A stretch of DNA of 64,000 bases, taken from Haliclona indistincta (lineage: Eukaryota > Porifera > Demospongiae > Haplosclerida > Chalinidae). Position 1 is the first letter of the stretch; every line of letters starts with the position of its first letter. The DNA is taken from positions 11,303,792 through 11,367,791 of the forward strand of contig OZ024788.1 in NCBI GenBank assembly GCA_964017065.1, read 5' to 3'. Of this stretch, positions 32,097 to 41,721 are shown piece after piece. The position numbers and the translations under genes are program-made. Under the pieces are notes generated by a model, which was given only the letters and a program-made list of their open reading frames with translations, did no database searches and was not told the origin of the DNA.

Positions 32097-34785
32097 TTAT
32101 ACTACATAGTTGACATTTCTTATGTATCTTGGGACAAAAAATAGTAATATTATGAAACTAATAATAATAACAATAATGATGACGATGACAATGCTTATAG
32201 CCACAATAACAACATTAATTTCTTGAAAAGCAGATGGTATCACAGATGAAGTAGGCAATAGTGTTGTATAAGTATTCAGTGAAGTAGAAGCTTTTTTTAC
32301 TAATGAATAAGTAAAAAATAATTATGATTAATTTTTGTATAAACGTATGAGTGTTATACATGCATGCATGAGTCTAGTTTTACTCACATATCATTGTACT
32401 GATATTGATGTTGGTTGAGTGGGTAATAGTGGCCCGAGTCGAAGATGGGGAAATAAAAATGACTGAAGATGTCAGCAACCCAGTAACTATAATTTATAAT
32501 AAATTTTAATATTGTGCCTGTTTGTGGCATAATTATACATCCCTACATTATCATTGCCTAGCGGCAATGATAATTATTTGCTCATAATTACTATTATGAA
32601 ACATAACAGCTATGTATAATAATTATGCCAATATCTGGGTTCTATCTAGTGGGGTGAAGGAAAAGATTCTCTCCCCTCCAACTTCCCCCCAAATTTGCTG
32701 ACAAATTGACCTCATAATGGAGGTCTAAATTTCAAATTTTCCTTGGAGAGCATATACTCTCAAACCATCTTAGCGGGCTGTAGCTAAGCTACAGTCCCAT
32801 TGGATACTTTCCACCAGTCCTCTCCACACCAAATAAAATCCTAGATAGAATCTTGGTAAATATGCACATGTACATTTGTATGGTATATGGATATGTTATA
32901 CCATGCCTACCTGTGGTGTATCATAAATACATGCATGAAGCAATAACCAGTGGTTATTGCTGAGTGTATTCATGATACACCATGAGGTAGGCAAGGTATA
33001 ACTGACTTGTACCATGGCAACCCAAGGCCCACTGATGTTTGCAGGTTTGTATAGTATAAGTAAGGGCGACTTGCGCACCATGTATAGCTTCCTGGCGAGG
33101 TTGACTCACAACTCTCACCCCTTCCTATTTTCTCTCTGGAAGGTAGATCATTTCGATGATCATTTTTTTGCCCTGTGGGAGTCATGCGACTTCCTGGAAA
33201 ATATCACAGGATTTCCTGTGGAATAACTGTAAAATATATGATATTCCACAGAAAATCCTGTGGAATATCTGATATTTTCCAGGAAGTCACATGACTCATC
33301 AGTGGTGTATAGAAAATATACCACTGGCGGTGCTTTTGACAATTAGGCTTCACATGGTACAAGAATTAGCATTATACTCAAGCTTGCATGCATTCTTACA
33401 TTTAAAATCTGCAGACTGCCCAGCTCCAACTTGATTAATAGGTACCACTACAAAATACAAACTTGATGTACTAGAATTTACAGACCAATAAAGCATTGTA
33501 GTGTCCCCTTCAACTGAAATTGTATCATTCTTCCCATTGTTTGTGTCAATGGAAATGATGGTGACATTGTAGCCCAGTATGGGTACCCCCTCCAGAGTGA
33601 AGGGAGGACTCCATGAGATGAGAACGGTAGTGGAGTTGATTAGAGTTGCTGTAAGATCATGTACAGATCCTAACAGACCTGCAGATTAATTAAGTGCAAT
33701 GTATATTAACATTCATACCACCAGTCAGCCTATACCTTGTACCATAAGTACTGCTGGTTCACTTGTAACAGTTGATAATGGATTCAGGCTAATGGCTGTG
33801 CAGGTTATGTTCTTTGAAACATCAAAGCTAGATACTGTTACTTGTATAATTGACATGCGAATGTTATCTGCTTCATTCACTGTGGTAGATGATATAACAA
33901 TTCCCATTTCATTACCAATCTGTTCTTCATTTAATTCCCATATCAATGCGTCTGCAGAGCCCGCACAATTAAACTCAGCAATTCCGTCAAGTGAAATGTT
34001 GACAGATCTTGGAGGAATTGTGATGCCTGCAAATATTTCATAATCAATTTCATGCTCAGACTATATAGTTAGTGCATGCATGGGGAGAGCTAGTGGACGA
34101 TTGTGTCTAAATATAATAATAATAATAATAATAATAATGATGATGTTAACTTCAGGCTCTCTGCTAGATAAAACGGTTCACAGTTGCCTGCCTACTGGCC
34201 TGCACTACAAAACTAGTAGTTCGAGGAAATCAATTTGTTATAATACCACCGGTAGTCATGTGACTTCCCGTGAAATATTTCACAAAAAATTCCATTGGGC
34301 CAGAGAAAAAAATGGGAAGGGCGAGGTTGTGTCAGATTCACTAGAAAACTATGCAGAGTATGCAGCGCAAGTGTACAGACATCAGCGACCATTGCATGGG
34401 GTTGCCAGTCATGGTACCTCGTTGTGTATCATGAATGCACTCAGCAGAGGCAACTAGCTAGGGGATACGCCCTCGGATTGGTGCCGCTTTATTGCTTCGT
34501 GCTATCTTGAAACACCATGTGCACGGGAAGCCTGGGGTATAGGCTTGGCAAAACTATCACTTATAATAAGCCGCGTGAATATTCCACTTGTCAGAGCTTA
34601 AGCTTGTGTATCGGCATGCAACTAGCCATACTTCACAAAGGCATCAGCCAATGGTGCTATTCCGCTTTGTTTTTTGATAATATTAACTTACTGGCTTCTT
34701 GCGCATCCGCTTGCCAAACTGCCATCATCAGCAGAACACCGAAATGAACAAATGTGAGCAGCCTCTTCATCTTATTGGTCGTCAT
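32097..34785 (-). CDS. Ig-FN3 single-pass membrane protein, four exons
   Basis: Minus-strand exons 34692-34785, 33736-34026, 33400-33678 and 32097-32290 have GT/AG borders and every junction in phase 1. Together they give 285 residues. Exon 1 is a signal peptide (RLLTFVHFGVLLMMAVW...). Exon 2 is an Ig-like domain with the two core cysteines (FNCAGS and ITCTAIS). Exon 3 is a fibronectin type III domain (ISWSPPFTLEGVPILGYNV, core Trp and Tyr). Exon 4 is a short Ser/Thr stalk, a transmembrane helix rich in Ile/Val, and a tail of about 15 residues ending in NYVV. Phase-1 exon-per-domain structure is typical of animal cell-surface proteins. The tail is too short for signalling motifs. Introns 1 and 3 hold foldback elements. 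It is probably an adhesion or recognition receptor; its ligand is unknown. Confidence 0.8.
32291..33399. repeat. Intron 3 with foldback elements
   Basis: The intron holds a palindrome at 32894-33002 (GTTATACCATGCCTACCT and inverse) and an element at 33007-33362. That element starts CTTGTACCATGGCAACC and ends CACATGGTACAAG, with a further palindrome at 33179-33297 (GAGTCATGCGACTTCCTGG and inverse). The rest, including 32620-32800, holds no recognised feature. Confidence 0.75.
34230..34460. repeat. Foldback-family copy in intron 1
   Basis: GTAGTCATGTGACTTCC at 34252, then GAGAAAAAAATGGGAAGGG and, near 34385, GTATCATGAATGCACTCAGC. These match, on the opposite strand, the element at 33007-33300 plus the palindrome 32894-33002. 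Confidence 0.65.
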
Positions 34786-35552
34786 ACTGCTACGGGGCTT
34801 GCGTGCTATATAGCTGTGATTCAAGCAGCCTGACAGGAGGTATTCACAGACTATGAATATCGTGAATGGAGTGAATCTGCATGTCCAAATCCATTCAGCC
34901 TGGTTTGCTTTAAATTATCCTCAAAATTGTTCCTCCCCTTTTCACTTCATCAACATTAATTTCCACTCTTCATAGAAGTACTTAATTCAATCCTCATTTC
35001 TTGCATTCGGCCTCTTGAGTACATGTATATACTGTATAGAGCTTCCACCGTCTACAATTCTTTATAATTATGCATTGTTTTGCATAGATCGCTATGAAGT
35101 TGCCGGCCGCAGTGCTGCATAGTACTGAACACTGCGTGAACAATATGAGCAGTATAGTCTCTGCCGGCTCTCCGTATTCATAACACGACGCTAATAAATC
35201 CAGAAATGGTTCAGTGACTGTTGCAACAAATAATACCGCGCGATGCTATCATACTGCATTGCCAGAAATGCAATACATTTTTTGGACATGGACAATTTTC
35301 TCACAACGGCGTATCCAACATACTTCTACACATACTAGAAGTCATAAGAAGTCGATTAACAGTGCAATGCTGGATCGTTACAGCAGCAGAGCCGAGATAT
35401 AGACCCCCTTAGCGGCTTAGATATGTCACAATAGGATATCCAGGAAAAATTTCCAATAATTTGCATCAGTGCATGTGTGGATGAGAAATTAGATTGTATT
35501 ACTTCAGTATGAAACAATAATAGTCTGCTATATGACAGTTGATGCTCCTATT
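34786..35552. other. Intergenic region upstream of the Ig-FN3 gene
   Basis: Likely holds its promoter; no clear TATA box could be assigned. Nothing else recognised. Confidence 0.4.
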
Positions 35553-35866
35553 CACCTGATGCAGCAATGCACTGATTCACCTGATGCACTGATGCTCCGA
35601 TTCACCTGATGCACTGATGCTCCGATTCACCTGATGCACTGATGCTCCGATTCACCGATGCTCCTGATGCACTGATGCTCCTGATGCACTGATGCTCCTG
35701 ATGCTCCTGATGCACTGATGCTCCTGATGCACCGATGCACTGATGCACTGATGTACTGATGCACCGATGCAATGATGCTCCTGATGCACTGATGCACCTG
35801 ATGCACCGATGCACTGATGCTCCTGATGCACTGATGCTCCTGATGCACTGATTCACCTGATGCACC
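35553..35866. repeat. GATGCACT/GATGCTCCT minisatellite
   Basis: An irregular tandem array of 8-19-bp units built from TGATGCACTGATGCTCC and CACCTGATGCACTGA, about 314 bp. It is open on the minus strand in two frames (HQCIRSISASGAS) only because of its period. Confidence 0.9.
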
Positions 35867-35963
35867 TGTCCATGCATATGTCACTTAGCCATTATTTCAA
35901 AGTTGGAGTTTGTGTTTTGAACAATAATATTGATCTTAAACAATGGAAGGTACAACAAAATAA

Positions 35964-36287
35964 CTAATCATCAGAAGAATGAGCTGATGGTAGCAACAAC
36001 TTCTTTCCTACCTTTAAGCATAACTCTGTATATGCATTTCTACGGAGTACTAGTCTGTGTAAAGTAAATAAATGATGCGTGTCCCAATTGCGACTTGCAT
36101 CCAATAGGGTTGACGTTTGTTCGACCCTGGTGACTATTTCTATCAGGTTTCTCGCAGCGCTTCCTAGTGACTCTGATACAGTTCGTTTCTCTGTCACATT
36201 CTTCTTGGCAAGTTCACTCAAACTTAAACCCGCAGATCTCCTTGGTCGCTTTTCTGTTGCACTGCATGGCAGCACTTCTCTCGGCAA
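35964..36287 (-). CDS. Unidentified ORF, 107 codons
   Basis: The minus-strand frame has a basic start (TEKRPRRSAGLSLSELAKK) and an amphipathic middle (SAARNLIEIVTRVEQTSTLL), ending LLLPSAHSSDD. It looks like the C-terminal exon of a nuclear or transposon-type protein. No family recognised. No upstream exon was found because element X copy 2 lies directly beyond it. Confidence 0.35.
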   Translation of the reverse strand: MPREVLPCSATEKRPRRSAGLSLSELAKKNVTEKRTVSESLGSAARNLIEIVTRVEQTSTLLDASRNWDTHHLFTLHRLVLRRNAYTELCLKVGKKLLLPSAHSSDD

Positions 36288-36397
36288 TAGGCCGTTCCAG
36301 GCGACTTCGCTTCATGATTGTAAGATGAGCACTTTCATGCACGAGTTAGAATTTTTGGGGGCTAGTCAAGTTACACGTATCAACAACTAAGTATTTA

Positions 36398-37550
36398 CAA
36401 GAAAATTAAAAAGATTTCTAACGAAATCAAAAGGATGTAGGGCTGAAGAAATCTGCCACTGGTCCGCAATGTAAACCAACAAGGAACTAGCATGCAATGG
36501 TAACATGATTGATTGGATAATAGACCATGCATCCGCCCTACATCAGTGGCTGCATAATAGAAACAGCATTCCTGGCTGGCTGTAGCCAGTATAAAACTGA
36601 GCAGCCACTGATGTAGGGCGGATGCATGGTCTATTATCCAATCAATCATGTTACCATTGCATGCTAGTTCCTTGTTGGTTTACATTGCGGACCAGTGGCA
36701 GATTTCTTCAGCCCTACATCCTTTTGATTTCGTTAGAAATCTTTTTAATTTTCTTGTTTGTGTCCTTTTTTCTTTTTCAGTGAGCTCAGTTCAAATTTTT
36801 GGTCAGTACTGAGTTCAAAATCATGCATTTCTCTTTGTTTCCACTATTTTGCTGTTGTTGATAATTTCTTTGTGATCTTGTAGCTAACCCATGCATGCAT
36901 TTCATCAAGAGTTTTGATTCCAAGCATGCTGATTGCTGCAGGCATACGAGCCTCGCCCACTATTATTGAAAAAATTTTGTGCAGCTGCTATATTATCTGG
37001 CAAACAGCAGAATGGTGATCCTACACGAGATGAGTGTTCCTCGAAGACTCCAGACTCCAATATGGGCACTCCAGACGGCGATACAGTAATCGTGTGATTG
37101 GTCACGTGCGTATTGCGCAATCAAAATATGGCGTCTAACACTTAGCTGATCGCGATCGTGAACTCGTAAAATGTATATCGTCGTTTCGCTAAAAACTAAG
37201 TTCGAAAGGCACCTGCCAGGATAATTTCACGACTGTTCGTGAGTGTTTTGTACTGGGTACTGCTCGCGTAAAGGCGCTAGACGCGCTGAAGAAAGAAAGA
37301 AGAAGAAAACGAAGATGACGAAACTGGATTTTCACCGTTTCCAGGTTCGTCACTTTAGTAGCAATTTCGAGCAAACTTATGGCTATTGCGAGGATGGGGC
37401 AATGCCAGAGAGCAGATCTAAGTGTCCTTGGACGTTCAAAAATCACCACGAGGCGAAATATCAGCATGTGGACGCTAATACATTGTATGTAGCCGCCATT
37501 TTGTTTTCTTATTCATCCCTACATAGGGAGACACTACCGTGTCTCCCTAA
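36398..37550. mobile_element. Composite foldback element X, copy 2
   Basis: 1,153 bp from CAAGAAAATTAAAAAG to the 3' hairpin AGGGAGACACTACCGTGTCTCCCTAA, flanked by TA on both sides. The head (about 36398-36754) is a palindrome whose right arm ends CTTTTTAATTTTCTTG. The tail carries an 80-codon open frame starting MTKLDFHRFQVRHF (37315 onward) that is also open in copies 3 and 4. No transposase; non-autonomous. Confidence 0.9.
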
Positions 37551-37589
37551 TAGGCGGAGCTCACCGAAGATATTCACATTCGACTTCAC

Positions 37590-39881
37590 TTGCACGCAGC
37601 AGCAATGTCAGGTGATACTACGGAAGCCGAGATCAAGTTCTCCACCGATATTGTAGAGCTTTCGTACCGATTTGGAATACTCACAGATCGCAGTAAAGAG
37701 TTCAACGCGTTGAGCAACTTCCAGATCAGCATCCTTAGCGAGGTGCAGGCTAGCGAATACTCTGGCTTCACGTGCAGAGTCACATTCTACACTGGAGAAG
37801 TGCTTGGGTCAGTCAACTTTATGTCGCTGCACAATGCTATACTCATGCCGGTTTTTTCCTCCACAGTGATGCGTATTACACAGAAGAGCAAGCTACAAGC
37901 GGGAGGAAGAAATGGCTGCAGGCACTTATGTCTTCTCTCAACAACTATACCCTGAAATGCACGGCAACCAGTGTTCAAATCAATGGTTACCTCATGAAGA
38001 AGTACCAAGAGTTCTACGAGACAGCGGATGATCGAACTAAGATAGCAGTGAGAGCAACTGGCCTGCAGACAGGAGAACACAGGATTTGGGTACTCAATGA
38101 AAGAGTGCAGTATGACAGTGATGGTGACCTACTGGATATTGATTCTAGTCCTTACAAGAAAATTAAAAAGATTTCTAACGAAATCAAAAGGATGTAGGGC
38201 TGAAGAAATCTGTCACTGGTTCACAATGTAAACCAACAAGGAACTAGCATGCAATGGTAACATGATTGACTGGATAATAGACCATGCATCCGCCCTACAT
38301 CAGTGGTTTACTGACTCACAGCAGCCAGCCAGCAATGCTGTTTCTAGTTATGCAGCCACTGATGTAGGGCGGATGCATGGTCTATTATCCAGTCAATCAT
38401 GTTACCATTGCATGCTAGTTCCTTGTTGGTTTACATTGTGAACCAGTGACAGATTTCTTCAGCCCTACATCCTTTTGATTTCGTTAGAAATCTTTTTAAT
38501 TTTCTTGTTTGTGTCCTTTTTTCTTTTTCAGCGAGTTTCAAATTTTTGGTACAGTTCAAGTTCATGTGTCTCTCTTTGTTTCCACAATTTTGATGTTGTT
38601 GATAGTTTCTTTGTGATCTTGTAGCATGCACTTGATCAAGAGTTTTATTCCATGCATGCTGATTGCTGTAGGCATACGAGCCCCGCCCACTATTATTGGA
38701 AAAATTTGTATAACTGTTTATTATCTGGCAAGCAGCAGAATGGTGATCCTACACGAGCTTGCTCGCTACGTTGTTCTTCGAAGACTCCAGACTCCAATAT
38801 GGGCTCTCCAGACGGCAATATACTATTGTGTGATTGGTCACGTGCGTATTGCGCAATCACAATAATGGCGTCTAACACTTAGCTGATAGCTGATCGTGAT
38901 CGTGAACTCGTCAAATATTATATCGTCGTTTCGCTAAAAACTAAGTTCAAAAGGCACCTCCCAGGAGAATTTCACGGCTGTTCGTGAGTGTTTTGTGCCG
39001 GACAATGCTAGCGTAAAGGCGCTAGACGCGCTGAAGAAGAAAGAAAGAAGAAGAAGAAAACGAAGATGACGAAACTCGATTTTCACCGTTTCCAGGTTCG
39101 TCACTTTAATGACCATTTCGAGCAATTTTATGGCTATCGCGAGGATGGGGCAACGCCAAAGAGCAGATCTAAGTGTCCTTGGACGTTCAAAAATCACTAT
39201 CAGGCGAAATATCAGCGTGTGAACGCTAATACATTGTATGTAGCCGCCATTTTGTTTTCTTGTTCAACCCTACATAGGGAGACACTACCGTGTCTCCCTA
39301 ATATTTGGCTAGGCCGATTTTCTGGCAACAGAGAGACATCAGGAGTGCAAATTCCACCAGAACAAGCATCTCTTGCTTGCCCGAAATCAAAGAAGAAGAC
39401 TGGGCGTGCACTCATACGAGCACTACAAACCTGCTATGCACACAACTTCCCAGCATCTTTGCTTGTCTTGGGTGCAGAGATACTATGCCTTCACTATGAG
39501 CTCCTGATCAAACTCACCAACCAGGTTCCAATCACAGTTGTGTTTGGGGACGTAGGTCAGGGCAAGTCAAGGGCAACAAGAGCTGCTTTGTCACTTTTGG
39601 GGGTACATCAGTCCAACTACTTCCATGAGTTGACGGACAGTAGGACTCTCAAAATGACCTCTAGCACTACACTTGGGGTTGTTATTGATGATCCATCTGA
39701 TGCACACTCTGTTGCAGAGAAAATAGTTCAACATTTTGAAAAAAGCAGCCATGGCTCAGCCCACATCACATACACACCAAGAACAACATTCATCACGTCG
39801 ATGAATTACAGGTGCCTCAATCAACTCTCACGAGAACAAAGGTACAATACACTGGTGTATGTGGTATGCACATCATTATGA
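37590..39881 (+). pseudogene. P-loop NTPase gene (DUF927-like), split by element X
   Basis: Two coding parts flank element X copy 3: about 37605-38154 and 39302-39881. The first begins MSGDTTEAEIKFSTDIVEL and probably has a small intron (about 37799-37867, GT to CCTCCACAG) that brings the two frames together. It ends with RIWVLNERVQYDSDGDLLDID. The second contains a Walker A GDVGQGKS and a Walker B-like GVVIDDP, then a P-R-T-TFITSMN block, as in helicase-like P-loop NTPases of the DUF927 type known from phage and plasmid replication proteins. It runs out near 39881 with no known C-terminus. Family assignment is tentative; disruption by the element is seen directly. Confidence 0.55.
38155..39301. 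mobile_element. Composite foldback element X, copy 3 (inside the NTPase gene)
   Basis: 1,147 bp, same ends as copy 2 (CAAGAAAATT... to ...CTCCCTAA), host TA on each side, and the head palindrome about 38155-38505. The tail open frame (39066 onward) is intact and fuses by chance with the downstream NTPase frame. Confidence 0.9.
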
Positions 39882-39898
39882 AAACCAGTTTTAGGCAG

Positions 39899-41554
39899 CT
39901 AAAACATCACTACCATCAGCTCCTCTCAACTTAAGCTTCTCTTCCAACTTGTCTGTTGTCACCATTAGCTGGGTAGCTCCACTGGACACACCCCTCTGTG
40001 TACACAGCTACACTGTCACTGTTAGAAACAGTTGCAACTCTTCTCAAGTGATGGTCTACGACACCACTGACACCTCACTTAATATCACTGATTTGACATC
40101 AGATGGTGAGTTCTTGGTGACTGTAGCTGGCAGAGATCAGGCAGGACGACTTGGACAAACAAGCGAAGAATTGATAATGCCTATTATCAGTACGTTTATA
40201 GTTTTATGAATAACCATTACAATATTAATGTTATAGCTCTTCGGATAATACTAAAAAATTACACAATTAGCAAAAACAGTATTTTTGTACAATGGAAGGT
40301 ATGTGTGATCATGTGTGTTATATTAACAGATTCTGAATTTTTCATTCAATTCAGTTAACTGAACAACCTTGTGTTTCATTGGTAAAGTACTTGGTCAAGC
40401 ATAACATCAGTACAGACCAGTCTCCAATAGTAACAAACAGGACTAATGTGACACTGTCTGGAGTACAGCCAGGAGAGACATACTCTATTGAAATCACTCC
40501 GTACTTGCAGTTTACCTCCAATAAATGGAGAGCGTCACCATCTTATCATCAGTTAGTTATACATGTACTAGACAGTGTTGCACATGCATATCTTGTGCAG
40601 TAGTAGCTATGTACATCTACTTTTTCATTTGGATGCAGGTGTACCATTCTATCCTCAGTATCATCCATCAAGTTCAACAACTTTTCAATCGACATGTAAT
40701 TTTATAGCTATTCACTATACATAGTTTTTGGATTACAAGGAAGTTGTACTTCACTGCGATGCATTTTGTTACCAATACAGCAGACATTGCAGTTTACAGT
40801 TTTGTTACAAGCAGCATCCTGTCTTCTAAATCAACCTATTCAAGCACGATAAACGTGGTTTTGTCAACACATGATATTGTTAATAATAACCACACAGTTT
40901 TGTTGACAAGTACTATTACTACTTGCACTCCACTGCCAAATGTTTTTACAACCCCATGTCAATGCAGTCCAGCTGGTTAGTAAAACTTTATTTAACTTGC
41001 ACAACTGAAGTATTGCTTTTTAGAACCAGCATGGGTGTGGGTAGCGATTGCAGTGCCCTGGATTGTACTGGTTGTGGTCATTGCTGCTGTTTTAATATGC
41101 TACTTCAATTATGTCATGAAAGGTTATAATAATTATGTTTATAAATTTTTATTTACTCTCATGTTATGTGACACATGCAGCAAAATCTACAGTGTAAGCT
41201 ACACAATATAGTATTATTTTTTAATCCAATAACATTTTTGCGTAGTCATATGCAAGACCAATCAGCATATCAGAGATCCCGAAGATCAGAGGCTTATCAA
41301 CTGCAGACGTCATCACAACAAGCTAATAATGATCCATCAATTGATGTACGCGATATTATTATATAGAAAAATTGTCTTAAATGTGAAAAATGCAGGAAAT
41401 CTATGATGACTTTGAAAATTGTCAGCAAGTAATGAAAAATTTGAAAACTGAAGAAATTTATGACGAAGTCAGAGACTATTACAGCAGTCAACCACCATTC
41501 CACATGGAAACCAACTTGTCCTACAAGTGCACTGCTACATCTAGCAGAAAATAA
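39899..41554 (+). CDS. FN3 transmembrane receptor with tyrosine-motif cytoplasmic tail (5' end not found)
   Basis: Exons 39899-40189 (first FN3, core VVTISWVAPL), 40237-40298 and 40355-about 40551 (second FN3), 40639-40695 and 40781-40975 (Ser/Thr stalk, SSKSTYSSTINVVLSTH), 41024-41122 (transmembrane helix, WVWVAIAVPWIVLVVV), 41181-41193 (13-nt microexon), 41246-41345 and 41396-41554 (tail, stop 41552-41554). Phases fit throughout except at the 40551/40639 junction, where the donor is uncertain. The tail has EIYDDF and TEEIYDEV. Acidic residues plus Ile before Tyr match preferred Src-family sites, and pYDEV fits an SH2-binding site. No signal-peptide exon was found upstream; the NTPase gene and X elements occupy that DNA. 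Probably a signalling surface receptor. Confidence 0.7.
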
Positions 41555-41721
41555 TTCAACTTAAGCACCATCATGACTTTGTTATTGCTGAGTTGTATAC
41601 ATGCATGCCAGTGTGACATTTATGCATGCTGCTTAACATTTTGCAGCTGCTATAGTTAGCTAGCTAATAATATTTATTGCTCAAATAAGTAATAATACAC
41701 TCAATCTCATTGCTAAAACTA

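Noticed and set aside
35602..35884. Minus-strand frames rich in HQCIRSISASGAS
   Set aside because: They come from a minisatellite; composition and irregular unit lengths argue against a protein.
39066..39303. N-terminal 80 codons of the long frame that reads into the NTPase
   Set aside because: This part belongs to element X copy 3; the fusion with the NTPase is accidental.
41246..41326. Alternative frame SYARPISISEIPKIRG ending at a nearby stop
   Set aside because: The other frame joins both the microexon and the final exon in phase and gives a longer tail, so it is preferred; the short reading remains a possible isoform.
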